From: Burkholderia sp. Ac-20365 | Lineage (GTDB): Bacteria; Pseudomonadota; Gammaproteobacteria; Burkholderiales; Burkholderiaceae | Assembly (NCBI RefSeq): GCF_017104715.1 | Contig: NZ_JAAGPI010000003.1 | Location: 426,458-490,457, forward strand | Direction: 5' to 3' | DNA length: 64,000 nucleotides | Part shown: piece after piece, positions 53,653 through 62,863 of the stretch | Layout of the letters: each line of letters begins with the position of its first letter | Position numbering within the stretch: position 1 is the first letter of the stretch | Made by a program: the position numbers and the translations under genes | Notes under the pieces: model-generated | Seen by the model: only the letters and a program-made list of their open reading frames with translations | Told to the model about the DNA's origin: nothing | Databases searched by the model: none

Positions 53653-53865
53653 ATGGCGGGATTCGACGAGAAGCGTCGCGCGACGCGGGTTGCGCCGGAG
53701 CGAGTGCTGTGGGGAAGCGACTGGCCGCATCCGACCGGGCAGCCGCTGAACCGGATTCCGGACGGCGCGTTGCTTGCTGACCTGTTCGAGCGGGTAGTGC
53801 CGGACCAGGCCACGCGAAAGACAATCCTCGTGGATACGCCCGCGAAGCTGTACGGATTCGACTAG
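53653..53865 (+). pseudogene. Amidohydrolase-family remnant with a preserved start
   Basis: A 70-residue frame with a good AGGAGAAGAC site and ATG at 53653. After about eleven residues (MAGFDEKRRAT) it jumps into the C-terminal part of an amidohydrolase-2 protein (APERVLWGSDWPHPTGQPL, ending DTPAKLYGFD). A full-length member has about 280 residues, so roughly 210 are missing, apparently by an in-frame deletion. The catalytic Asp (SDWPHP) is kept but the HxH metal site is gone. It stops directly beside the convergent 2-hydroxyacid dehydrogenase stop. Confidence 0.75.
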
Positions 53866-54810
53866 TCAGATAACCGGTGTCAGGGCCTTTCCCGTCGTCA
53901 GGAACGACACGATATTGTCGGCGGTGAGGCGCGCCATCGCTAGCCGCGTCTCGTGCGTCGCACTGCCAATATGCGGTGCAAGCACAACGGTATCGAATGT
54001 GCGGAGCGACGAACCGGCATCGAGCGGCTCGTTTTCAAAGACGTCGAGGGCGGCTCCACCAATCGACCCGCTCTCGAGCGCCGCAACGAGCGCAGCCTCG
54101 TCCACAACCGAGCCGCGCGCGATATTCACCAAAAGCCCCTTCGGACCAAGTGCCTTCAGCACCGCAGCGTTAATCAGATGCCTCGTCGCGCTCCCGCCGG
54201 GACAACTCGCGATCAATATGTCGGACCAGTGCGCGAGTTCCGTAGGCGTGGTGAACCATTCGAATGGCAGCGTCTGGCGTGTGCGCCCGAAGTAAGCGAT
54301 CTCGATCCCGAACGGTTCGAGGCGGCGCGCGATCTCCTTGCCGATGCGCCCCATGCCGACGATCCCTACGCGCTTTCCGGCGAGACTCGATCCGAGTGGA
54401 AACGCGTCCCGGCTCCACATTCCCTCGCGCACGTAACGATCCGCCCGCGGCAACTGGCGCAATAGCCCGAGTAACAGGCCGATAGTGAGTTCTGCGACGG
54501 CCGCGTTGAGCAGGTCGGGCGTGTTCGTGACGACGATACCGCGTTCGCGCACGAACTCTACCGGAATGCGGTCGAAGCCGACGCCGCTCGTCGCGATAAT
54601 GCGTAGCGACGGCAGACGCTCGATCAGGGACACGTCGATATCGTAATTCGAGCGCGTCGCGATCGCGCTGATGCGCCCGCGCAGCCTGTCGTCGGCGTCG
54701 ATATCGGCGAGCGAATGCAGCGGTAGCCGGTCGTTTAGCAGCGACTGGGCGAGCGCAGGAAACTCGCCGATCTGCAGGACGGGCGGCAAGGTGAGACGAT
54801 CTTGTCGCAT
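53866..54810 (-). CDS. D-2-hydroxyacid dehydrogenase (glyoxylate/hydroxypyruvate reductase-like)
   Basis: A 314-residue NAD(P)-dependent 2-hydroxyacid dehydrogenase. The Rossmann motif GIVGMGRIGKEIARRL is near residue 147; the catalytic Arg, Glu and His lie in NIARGSVVDEAAL, a following acidic segment, and APHIGSATHETR. It reduces glyoxylate, hydroxypyruvate or a related 2-keto acid. The gene is the last of the minus-strand series IlvD - lyase - MFS - dehydrogenase, nine bases after the MFS gene. Confidence 0.88.
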   Translation of the reverse strand: MRQDRLTLPPVLQIGEFPALAQSLLNDRLPLHSLADIDADDRLRGRISAIATRSNYDIDVSLIERLPSLRIIATSGVGFDRIPVEFVRERGIVVTNTPDLLNAAVAELTIGLLLGLLRQLPRADRYVREGMWSRDAFPLGSSLAGKRVGIVGMGRIGKEIARRLEPFGIEIAYFGRTRQTLPFEWFTTPTELAHWSDILIASCPGGSATRHLINAAVLKALGPKGLLVNIARGSVVDEAALVAALESGSIGGAALDVFENEPLDAGSSLRTFDTVVLAPHIGSATHETRLAMARLTADNIVSFLTTGKALTPVI

Positions 54811-54819
54811 TTCGCACCC

Positions 54820-56127
54820 TTATTTGTTGACGAGCTTCGCCGGCACGAAGACGAGAATCAACAGCGCTGACAACGCAAGCGAAGCCGCGACCACGAACAG
54901 TCCCGACGAAAGCGAATGCGTGATCGTCTTGAGCCAGCCGATCACGGCAGGACTGATGAAGCCTGCGAGATTTCCCGTGCAGTTGATCAGTGCAATGCCC
55001 GCCGCTGCGCCCGTACCGCCGAGAAACGCAGTAGGCAACGCCCAAAACATCGGCAACGCAGTGATGACGCCAGCTGTGGCGAGCGTCAGACCCGCGACCG
55101 ACATCGCGGACGACGAGCCAAACAGCGCGCACAGCACGAAGCCGGCGCCCGCGATTAGCGCGGGCAGCGCGACGTGCCAGCGCCGCTCGCGGGTGCGGTC
55201 TGCATGTTTGCCAGCGAGGATCATCGCGACGAGCGCGACTGAGTAGGGAATCATCGTCAGAAGACCGATGACGAAAGCGTCCTCGATGCCCGTCGAGCGC
55301 AGAATCGTCGGTTGCCAGAAGCCGATGGCGTAGGAACCCATGACAATCCCGAACAGGATCAGGCACATCAGATACACGCGCGCCGACGTGAACACGGCGC
55401 GCACCGAGCCATGCGTCTGCGTGGCGGCATCTGCGGCGATTTCATCCTGAATCACATGCCGCTCGCGTTCGTTGAGCCAGACTGCGTCAGCGACGCGGTC
55501 GTCGAGATGCTTCAGGATCACGATGCCCAGCGCAATTGACGGCAAAGCTTCGATGATGAACAGCCACTGCCAGCCCGCGAGTCCCCACAGGCCACTCATC
55601 GAATGCATGATCCATCCCGATGCCGGTCCGCCAACCAGCCCCGACACCGGATTGCCCGCCATCAGCAGTGCGACCATTTTGCCGCGTCGTTGCGATGGAA
55701 ACCAGTAAGTCAGATAGAGCACCATGCCCGGAAAAAATCCCGCTTCCGCCACGCCGAGCATGAACCGCACGACATAGAACTGCATGGGCGTGCTGACCCA
55801 TGCCGTCGCCATCGACAGCAACGCCCACGTAATCATGATGCGCGCAATCCAGCGGCGCGCGCCGATGCGATGCAGAAGCAGATTGCTTGGCACCTCAAAG
55901 AAAAAGTACCCGACGAAAAACAGTCCTGCGCCAAAGCCATATACCGCTTCACTCAGATGCAGCGAATTGAGCATCTGCAATTTCGCGAAGCCCACGTTCA
56001 CGCGATCCAGATAAGCCACGACGTAACCGACAAACAGCAGTGGCATGAAGCGCAGCGCGACGCGCCGAAAGATGGAATCGGCTTCGCTGGTCTCGATAGA
56101 TGTGGGGAATGACGTGCTTTCGTACAA
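54820..56127 (-). CDS. MFS transporter, anion:cation symporter type
   Basis: A 435-residue major-facilitator carrier with twelve predicted helices, of the phthalate/galactonate group (FVGYVVAYLDRVNVGFAKLQM in helix 1). Translation most likely starts with TTG at 56127, because a perfect AAGGAG lies six bases upstream and no ATG is near; upstream residues in the same frame look non-coding. It is between the lyase and hydroxyacid dehydrogenase genes and could import a hexonate or aldarate. It is not a close copy of the carrier at 51509. Confidence 0.87.
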   Translation of the reverse strand: MYESTSFPTSIETSEADSIFRRVALRFMPLLFVGYVVAYLDRVNVGFAKLQMLNSLHLSEAVYGFGAGLFFVGYFFFEVPSNLLLHRIGARRWIARIMITWALLSMATAWVSTPMQFYVVRFMLGVAEAGFFPGMVLYLTYWFPSQRRGKMVALLMAGNPVSGLVGGPASGWIMHSMSGLWGLAGWQWLFIIEALPSIALGIVILKHLDDRVADAVWLNERERHVIQDEIAADAATQTHGSVRAVFTSARVYLMCLILFGIVMGSYAIGFWQPTILRSTGIEDAFVIGLLTMIPYSVALVAMILAGKHADRTRERRWHVALPALIAGAGFVLCALFGSSSAMSVAGLTLATAGVITALPMFWALPTAFLGGTGAAAGIALINCTGNLAGFISPAVIGWLKTITHSLSSGLFVVAASLALSALLILVFVPAKLVNK

Positions 56128-56199
56128 GGTTGTCTCCTTCTTCTGCTGGCTTATGGCTGTGCGTGTACGACGCCTGTCTGCACGACTTCTGCGCAATGG

Positions 56200-57150
56200 T
56201 CAGTGGGCCGCTTCCGTGCGCAACGCGAGCTGATCCGCATGAGGGATGCGAAAACCAATTGCCTCCAGCGCGTTCTCCAGTTGCATTCGTTGCGTTGCAT
56301 GGAGTTCGACGAGTGGCGGACGCAAGTTCGCCCACGCTTCATCCCCCGACTGCCATGCGATCGCCGCTTTCATGGCGGCGATCATCGGGAAACGCTGGAA
56401 CACGGCGCGGGTTTCATCGAGTCGGCGCTGCTGCGCGGGGGCATCAACCGCCTGCCATTCGCGCGCAAGTCTGGCGATGGCCGCCGAGTTGACGTTGCCG
56501 GTCGCCGTGATGCACCCTGCTCCGCCCGCGCGCAACGTACGCAGCAGGAACGTCTCGCTGCCCGCGAACACTTCGAAGCCTGTTGCGGCGAACGCGTCGA
56601 TGACCGCCGAGGTGTTCTCCCAGTCGCCCGAACTGTCCTTGATGCCCGCAATCGTGCCCGGGTATGCCTTCAACAGCCGTTCGATGAGCGCGAGACTCAG
56701 CGGCACCTGCGCGACCGGCGGAATGTGATAGAGATAGATCCTGAGCCGCGCGTCGCCTACCGCTTCGATCACACTTGCATAGGCGCGGAACAGACCTTCG
56801 TCGCTTACGCCCTTGTAGTAGAACGGCGGCAGCATCAGCACACCGCCGCAGCCGTTCGCGACTGCGTGTCGGGTCAGTTCGACGGCATCGGGAAGCGCGC
56901 ACGCGCCTGTGCCGGGCATCATGCGTGCGGCAGGCAGTTCCGCGGCGATGAGCGCGTCGAGCAGATCGCGCTTTTCCGCGACCGAAAGCGAATTGGCTTC
57001 CGAGTTGGTACCGAACACGGCGAGGCCGACATCGTCGTTCAGTAATGCGCGGCAATGGCGCACGAGCCGCTCCGCCGAGGGCACGCCGTTGTCGTCAAAT
57101 GGCGTGAGCACGGGCGATAGCGCGCCTTGAAAGGTCTTTGGCAAAGTCAT
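56200..57150 (-). CDS. DapA/KdgD-family aldolase or dehydratase
   Basis: A 316-residue member of the dihydrodipicolinate synthase superfamily. The Schiff-base lysine is K171 (AGIKDSSGDW) and the general base is Tyr141 (YLYHIPP); the GTNSEANSLS loop replaces the usual GTTGE. ATG 57150 has AGGAGA before it. Next to aldarate genes it may be a 5-dehydro-4-deoxyglucarate dehydratase, giving 2-oxoglutarate semialdehyde, or a 2-keto-3-deoxy sugar-acid aldolase; the sequence alone does not decide. True dihydrodipicolinate synthase is unlikely. Confidence 0.83.
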   Translation of the reverse strand: MTLPKTFQGALSPVLTPFDDNGVPSAERLVRHCRALLNDDVGLAVFGTNSEANSLSVAEKRDLLDALIAAELPAARMMPGTGACALPDAVELTRHAVANGCGGVLMLPPFYYKGVSDEGLFRAYASVIEAVGDARLRIYLYHIPPVAQVPLSLALIERLLKAYPGTIAGIKDSSGDWENTSAVIDAFAATGFEVFAGSETFLLRTLRAGGAGCITATGNVNSAAIARLAREWQAVDAPAQQRRLDETRAVFQRFPMIAAMKAAIAWQSGDEAWANLRPPLVELHATQRMQLENALEAIGFRIPHADQLALRTEAAH

Positions 57151-57338
57151 GGCAGGTGTCTCCTGAGTCCTGACAGGGTCGAGGGTCGCGGTCAGTATCG
57201 TCGCGGGCAAGACCTCGAAGTGCCGGGCCACGTTTGCTTCAAAGAAAAGAATTTTTGATGTTTGATGCGAGCCCTGCGCAAGAACGAACGAGGCCGCTCG
57301 AAAGCGGCCTCACACGGACAGCAATGGATGCGTTGCGG

Positions 57339-59102
57339 CTACTTTCCCGGTGTGATGCCGCGATGCTCTGTCGAGCGCAGGAAGTCGAAATCGACGCCTT
57401 TATCCGCCTGTGTGACGGTATCGAAGAACAGCTTGAGATAACCCCGCGGCGCGCTCGGAATCGTCACGGGTTGATGCGCTGCGCGTGTCGCGAGTTCCTG
57501 ATCGCTGACCAGCAGACTGACCTCACGCTTCGACACGCTCAGGCGAATCCGGTCACCAGACTGGACATAGGCGAGCGGTCCACCCACCGCCGATTCGGGC
57601 GTCACGTGCAACACGATGGTGCCGAACGCTGTTCCGCTCATGCGGCCGTCGGAAATGCGTACCATGTCCTTCACGCCAGCGGTAGCGAGCTTGCGCGGAA
57701 TCGGTATGTAGCCCGCTTCTGGCATACCGGGCGCGCCCTTCGGACCGATGTTCTTCAGCACGAGGATATCGTCGGCGGCGACATCGAGATCGTCGGAGTC
57801 GATACGCGCGGCAAGATCCGCCGCATTCTCGAACACGACCGCCCGGCCTTCGTGCTCCATGAGCTGCGCGTTTGCGGCGGACTGCTTGATGATCGCGCCG
57901 CCTGGCGCGAGATTGCCCTGCAGAACTGCGATGCCGCCTTGCGGAAAGATCGGTTGGTCGATGGAACGCACCACGTCCTGCCTGAACGCCGGCCCCGCCG
58001 CTTCGATTTCCTCGCCCAGTGTGCGGCCCGTAACCGTCAGCGTGTCGAGATTCAATAGCGGCTTGAGTTCGCGCAGCAAGGTGACCATGCCACCCGCCTT
58101 GTGAAAATCCTCCATGTAATGTGAACCGGATGGCTTCAGATCGACCAGCACGGGCGTTTCACGTCCCATGCGATCGAGCGCTTTCAGGTCCACGTCATAG
58201 CCCATGCGTCCCGCGATCGCCGTCAGATGCACGATGCCGTTGGTCGAGCCGCCGATAGCGAGCAGCACGCGCATCGCGTTCTCGAACGCCTGGGCTGTCA
58301 GGATCCTGTCGATGGTGAGACCATCGCGCGCCATCTGCACGGCTTGCGTGCCCGTCAACTCCGCTATGCGCATGCGGTCTGACGTCACCGCAGGGGGCGA
58401 CGCTCCACCCGGCACCGTCATGCCCAAAGCCTCGGCGATGCAGGCCATCGTGCTCGCCGTACCCATCACCGAACAGGTACCCACACTTGCGACGAGCTGA
58501 TTATTGACGGCGGCGATTTCGGCTTCGTCGATCTCTTCCGCGCGAAAGCGCCCCCAGTAGCGCCGGCAATCGGTGCACGCTCCGACCCTTTCGCCACGGT
58601 GCGCACCCGTCAGCATGGAACCGGTGATGAGCTGGATCGTGGGAATGTTCGCCGATGCCGCGCCCATCAGTTGAGCGGGCACGGTCTTGTCGCAACCGCC
58701 GATCAGCACGACGGCGTCCATCGGCTGCGCGCGGATCATCTCCTCTGTGTCGATCGACATGAGGTTGCGCAGATACATGCTGGTGGGTTGCGAGAACGAT
58801 TCGGCAATGGAAATGGTGGGGAAATCCATCGGCAGGCCGCCCCCGAGCATCACGCCGCGTTTGACGGCCTCGATCAATTGCGGGGCATTTCCGTGGCAGG
58901 GGTTGTACGCGCTGCCGGTGTTGACGATGCCGATCACCGGGCGATCGAGCGCGCTGTCCGTGTAGCCCGCGCCCTTGATGAATGCCTTGCGCAGAAACAG
59001 GGAGAAGCCGTTATCACCGTAGCTCGTCAGCGATTTGCGCAGACCGCCTGGCTCTTGCCGGGAATCCGCATTTGCTGGCGTTTTCTTGAACGTATCGCTC
59101 AT
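57339..59102 (-). CDS. IlvD/Edd-family sugar-acid dehydratase
   Basis: A 587-residue Fe-S dehydratase of the IlvD/Edd family. Cluster and metal cysteines are in YNPCHGNAPQ, IGGCDKTVPAQLMG and VGTCSVMGTASTM; the C-terminal half has RISDGRMSGTAFGTI. The length and GACTDCRRYWGRFRA segment resemble pentonate/hexonate dehydratases (arabonate, xylonate, galactonate) rather than branched-chain IlvD. It would make a 2-keto-3-deoxy acid for the DapA-family enzyme encoded 188 bases downstream. Confidence 0.87.
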   Translation of the reverse strand: MSDTFKKTPANADSRQEPGGLRKSLTSYGDNGFSLFLRKAFIKGAGYTDSALDRPVIGIVNTGSAYNPCHGNAPQLIEAVKRGVMLGGGLPMDFPTISIAESFSQPTSMYLRNLMSIDTEEMIRAQPMDAVVLIGGCDKTVPAQLMGAASANIPTIQLITGSMLTGAHRGERVGACTDCRRYWGRFRAEEIDEAEIAAVNNQLVASVGTCSVMGTASTMACIAEALGMTVPGGASPPAVTSDRMRIAELTGTQAVQMARDGLTIDRILTAQAFENAMRVLLAIGGSTNGIVHLTAIAGRMGYDVDLKALDRMGRETPVLVDLKPSGSHYMEDFHKAGGMVTLLRELKPLLNLDTLTVTGRTLGEEIEAAGPAFRQDVVRSIDQPIFPQGGIAVLQGNLAPGGAIIKQSAANAQLMEHEGRAVVFENAADLAARIDSDDLDVAADDILVLKNIGPKGAPGMPEAGYIPIPRKLATAGVKDMVRISDGRMSGTAFGTIVLHVTPESAVGGPLAYVQSGDRIRLSVSKREVSLLVSDQELATRAAHQPVTIPSAPRGYLKLFFDTVTQADKGVDFDFLRSTEHRGITPGK

Positions 59103-59223
59103 GATGCTACCGTCTCCTGTGGAATTTAATGTGTATTATCCCGGCCGATACCCTTCGCGGTGACCGCGTCGGACTTGCTTCAAACCATAATAATTTTTGC
59201 TTCCGGAGACGAACGGCGGTTCC

Positions 59224-60126
59224 CTAGCGCCCGGTTTTGCCTTTGTCCTGCCGCGCGCGCTGGATGGACTCCGCTGCGCCAAGGAAGGCCTGCACGAGCC
59301 GGATGCGTGCGCACGAGCGGCCCCACATCAGCCCGACAAGACGTTTGGGTGTCACATTGGGCAACGCCCATTTCCGCACGGACAGGCCGGGATATTCATG
59401 AGGCGCCCAGTCTGGCACCAGCGATACGCCCAGGCCACGATCGACGAGCGTCGCGATGGCGGCCAGCCCGTCCAGTTCGCATCGCTGATGCGGCTTGATT
59501 CCATGTTGCCGGAGATAGGTATCTGCAAGCTGTCCGCCGACGACATTACGGTCATAACGAATGAACGGCTCGGAAACGAGTGTGGCGTGAACGTCTTCGA
59601 CCTGCACGGATGCCGGCGTGAGCAGGACGAGCGGTTCTGTGCGGAACGTGTGCCAGTCGCAACTCTTCGGAAGGTTGAAAAGCGGCTGTGCGATCACGGC
59701 CGCGTCAAGATCGCCGGTCGTCACCTTACGATACAGATCCAGCGATGTGCCTGGCTCCAGATAGAAATCGATCTGCGGATGGCGACGCAGCAGTACCGCG
59801 AGCGCATCCGGGATAAGGCTGGCCATCATGGTTGCCATGCCACCGAGACGTAGTTGCCCCGCTAGCTGATCGGTGTCCTCGACATCTGTGCGCAGATCGC
59901 GAATATCGTGTAGCACCGCGCGCGCTCGTGCCAGAATGCGCTCGCCAGCTTCCGTCGCGCCGACGGTGCGACCCGAGCGGCGTACAAGCGTGGCGCCGAG
60001 CTCCTGCTCCAGCATTTTCACGCGCTGCGCTACGGCGGCGGGTGTCAGATCGAGCCTGCGCGCGGCTTCGGCGATGGAGCCGAGTTCCACGACGAACACG
60101 AAGCTTTGCAAGTAGCGCGAGTCCAT
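59224..60126 (-). CDS. LysR-family transcriptional regulator
   Basis: A 300-residue LysR regulator: DNA-binding domain at residues 1-60 (LGSIAEAARRLDLTPAAVAQ) and an effector domain thereafter. ATG 60126 fits the family start; there is only a poor ribosome-binding site before it. It is divergent from the enolase-superfamily gene (102 bases apart) and upstream of ilvD in the same direction, so it probably controls sugar-acid genes on one or both sides. Confidence 0.9.
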   Translation of the reverse strand: MDSRYLQSFVFVVELGSIAEAARRLDLTPAAVAQRVKMLEQELGATLVRRSGRTVGATEAGERILARARAVLHDIRDLRTDVEDTDQLAGQLRLGGMATMMASLIPDALAVLLRRHPQIDFYLEPGTSLDLYRKVTTGDLDAAVIAQPLFNLPKSCDWHTFRTEPLVLLTPASVQVEDVHATLVSEPFIRYDRNVVGGQLADTYLRQHGIKPHQRCELDGLAAIATLVDRGLGVSLVPDWAPHEYPGLSVRKWALPNVTPKRLVGLMWGRSCARIRLVQAFLGAAESIQRARQDKGKTGR

Positions 60127-60228
60127 CGAAAGAATTTTTTTGGTTTGAAGAAGCCAAAGGATACTTCCAGACCGCGAGGCGTGTCATCACACTGGAGCCG
60201 GGTTCATTTACGACACAGGGAGACAGGC

Positions 60229-61353
60229 ATGCCGGTTATCGAATCCATCGAAGTGTGCGCGGCCGCCGTGCCGCTGGACCGTGTGACATCGTTTTCCACG
60301 CGTACGGTGTCCACACGTTACTACGGGCTCGTCAAGATACGCTCGACGGATGGGGTCGAAGGGCTGGGCTTCTGCTATATCGGCAGTGCGGCCGGCCAGT
60401 TGCTGACCGCGGCAGTCGAACAGTTGCTCGCGCCGGTGTTGATCGGACGAGACTCGTACGGTGTCGAAGGCTTGTGGCAAGCGATGTACGACGAAGCACT
60501 CCTCCAGGGTCGCGCGGGCACGGTCATGCGTGCGCTATCCATACTCGATATCGCGTTGTGGGACCTCAATGCGCGCACGCACAGCGTGCCGTTGCACAAA
60601 TATCTCGGCGCCCACGAACTCGACAGCGTACCCGCTTATGCGAGCGGCGGCTATTACCTCGAAGGCAAGACGCCCGCACAACTCGGCGAGGAAATGGCGA
60701 GCTATGTCGATAAGGGCTTTCGTGCCGTCAAGATGAAAGGCGGAAGGCTGTCGCCGCAGGAAGAGGAGCAGCGCGTAAGGGCTGCACGCGAAGCCGTGGG
60801 CGCAGATATCGAACTGATGATTGACATGAATAACGGCTGGCGCGATCTTACTCAGGCATTGCAACATGTGCGTCGTTTCGAACAGTACGATCCATACTTT
60901 ATTGAAGAGCCGTTCTCACCCGATGATGTCGAGAACCATGCACGCCTCGCCGAAGCTACGCGCATTCCGGTCGCGACGGGAGAGATCGGCTATGGCCGCT
61001 GGTATCACAAGGAGTTGCTCGACAAACGCGCAGCGTCGATCCTTCAGTCGGATGCGGCTGTGTGCGGCGGGATTACTGAATGGCGCAAGATTGCCTCGAC
61101 AGCTGCATCGTATGGCGTGGTGATGTGTCCGCACTGGTTCCACGATCTGCACGCGCCGCTCGTTGCAGCCACGCCGAATGCGCGCTATGTCGAGTACTTC
61201 TGGGATGACCAGGTGCTGAATTTTCGGCGTCTGGTCGACCGGCAACTGGAACATCGCGACGGACGCATCATGCTGCATCAGGAACCGGGCTTGGGCTTTG
61301 CGTTTGATGAACAGCAAGTAGAGAAGTATGGAAGATGGACTCTTGTGGACTGA
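60229..61353 (+). CDS. Enolase-superfamily enzyme (mandelate racemase type), possible aldarolactone cycloisomerase or dehydratase
   Basis: A 374-residue mandelate-racemase-like enzyme. Lys168 and Lys170 (VKMKGG) form the KxK base, metal ligands are Asp199 (IDMNNGW), Glu226 (IEEPF) and Glu252 (ATGEIG), and His302 (CPHWFHD) is the second base. ATG 60229 follows GGGAGA. Members act on acid sugars: galactarolactone cycloisomerase, galactarate or talarate dehydratase, and others. With uronate dehydrogenase in the window, a cycloisomerase that opens galactaro-lactone is attractive, but this is inference. Confidence 0.83.
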   Translation: MPVIESIEVCAAAVPLDRVTSFSTRTVSTRYYGLVKIRSTDGVEGLGFCYIGSAAGQLLTAAVEQLLAPVLIGRDSYGVEGLWQAMYDEALLQGRAGTVMRALSILDIALWDLNARTHSVPLHKYLGAHELDSVPAYASGGYYLEGKTPAQLGEEMASYVDKGFRAVKMKGGRLSPQEEEQRVRAAREAVGADIELMIDMNNGWRDLTQALQHVRRFEQYDPYFIEEPFSPDDVENHARLAEATRIPVATGEIGYGRWYHKELLDKRAASILQSDAAVCGGITEWRKIASTAASYGVVMCPHWFHDLHAPLVAATPNARYVEYFWDDQVLNFRRLVDRQLEHRDGRIMLHQEPGLGFAFDEQQVEKYGRWTLVD

Positions 61354-61381
61354 TCGCTGAGCTTGCCAGCCGCGATATTTT

Positions 61382-61588
61382 TCATGTGATCGTGCCGATG
61401 AGAAACAGGTACACGTCGATACCTTTGCCGACGGCCACCAGCGCGAGACTGACTGGTAGCAGTCCGAGCGCGACGAGCAACACGGCGCCGGTCACCGCCC
61501 AGATCGCTTCGAGCCAGCGAAACGGATGCAGTATGACGCCCGCGGTGGCGGCAAGCGCGATGCCCCAGAAGAGGAAAGTCGGATTCAA
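61382..61588 (-). pseudogene. ArsB/SLC13-type anion permease, N-terminal stub
   Basis: A 68-residue frame starting with TTG at 61588, overlapping the MFS stop codon (TTGA). It encodes the first two transmembrane helices of an ArsB-like permease (LNPTFLFWGIALAATAGVIL and AVTGAVLLVALGLLP), followed by VGKGIDVYLFLIG, where intact proteins continue for about 340 more residues. Here TGA follows after three codons. It is the leftover start of a deleted gene and probably inactive. Confidence 0.75.
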
Positions 61589-62820
61589 GTAGCGAGCGAG
61601 CTGGGGCTGGCCAGATCGCGGCGAACGCCGCAGGCCTTCTTCAGGGCGGTGCCGAACAGCAACCACAGTGCGAGCGAACCCGTCGACACGGCGCCCAGCA
61701 CGAGAAATGCCGCTGCATAGCCAAAGTGCTGTGCCAGCATGCCGCCCAGCGCAGGACTCAGCGCGGCACCGATGCCTTGCACCGTCATCACCACGCCCTG
61801 TCCCACGTTCGCACGCCCGGTGCCCTGCAGAAGCCGCACGACGAGCGCGGGAACAGCGACGCTTTGCAGCCCCGCACCGACGCCATCGAGCGCCTGCACA
61901 GGCCACACGCCCCAGGCCGTGATGAACAGCGCTGCGACGAGGCCGCGCAACGGCAGCGCAAGAAATGTGACCAGGATTACGCCCCAGTAGCCGAGACGAC
62001 GGATCAGCGGGTTCGCAAAGCAAGCGGCGGCAACCATCACCAGTTGCGCTATCACGATCGTTTGCGCAGTGAACGCACTCGGATTGCCCTTGTGCGCGGC
62101 GACGACGGCAAGACCATAGAGCGGCAGCATCGCTGCATTGCCAAGGTGAAACATCGCGAGCGCAGCGGACAGGAGCAGCAGCGGACGGCAGGTCAACAAT
62201 ACGCGAAAGCCGCTCGCGTGCTCATGCTGCTGCGCAGACGACGTCGCGGCGAGACCCCGTGCGCAGTCGTGATCGATGGAATTGCGATGGATCAGCAGCG
62301 TCGAGATGACCGACAACGCGCCGAAGGCGCCCGCGAGCGCGAAGATCGCGCCGAATCCATAGCGCCAGCCGAGCCAGCCCGACAGCGCCGCACCGACGAC
62401 ATTGCCCGCGTGATTGGCCACCTGATTGCGGCCGAACTGTCGATCGAAGCCGCGTTCATGAACGATGCCGAGCGTCACGCCCGCCACCGCAGGTCCGAGC
62501 GCGGCGCCTGTGACCGCCGTGAGAATCTGCGATGCCGCGACCATCCAGTACGTATGCGCCACCCACAGCACGAGCGAGGCGAGCGTCGTCATCACGCCCG
62601 CCGCGACGATGATGCCGCGCTTGTACCGGGTCGCGTCGACGAGTGCACCGGCTGGCGACGTCGCGAGCATGCCCGCGATGCCGCCGAGCGTCATCACCGT
62701 ACCGATCGCGTCAGTATGCCAGCCCTGCGCCTGCAGAAAGACGCCGAGAAACGGCCCAATGCCCGCCTGCACATCGGCCATGAAGAAGTTAAGTGCTTCG
62801 AGGGCGTACTGGGAGTTCAT
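61585..62820 (-). CDS. MFS transporter
   Basis: A 411-residue carrier with twelve predicted transmembrane helices (first at about residues 20-40; GIAGMLATSPAGALVDATRYKRG is the helix 2-3 loop). It resembles efflux-type MFS proteins without a clear substrate group. The gene follows the two PPH-module proteins by 43 bases and is overlapped at its 3' end by the ArsB-like stub. It may export a toxic compound together with these proteins, which is inference from the operon. Confidence 0.85.
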   Translation of the reverse strand: MNSQYALEALNFFMADVQAGIGPFLGVFLQAQGWHTDAIGTVMTLGGIAGMLATSPAGALVDATRYKRGIIVAAGVMTTLASLVLWVAHTYWMVAASQILTAVTGAALGPAVAGVTLGIVHERGFDRQFGRNQVANHAGNVVGAALSGWLGWRYGFGAIFALAGAFGALSVISTLLIHRNSIDHDCARGLAATSSAQQHEHASGFRVLLTCRPLLLLSAALAMFHLGNAAMLPLYGLAVVAAHKGNPSAFTAQTIVIAQLVMVAAACFANPLIRRLGYWGVILVTFLALPLRGLVAALFITAWGVWPVQALDGVGAGLQSVAVPALVVRLLQGTGRANVGQGVVMTVQGIGAALSPALGGMLAQHFGYAAAFLVLGAVSTGSLALWLLFGTALKKACGVRRDLASPSSLAT

Positions 62821-62863
62821 CGGTCGGTCACCATCGTTTTAACTGCTTCATCGTCGCCCAGCT

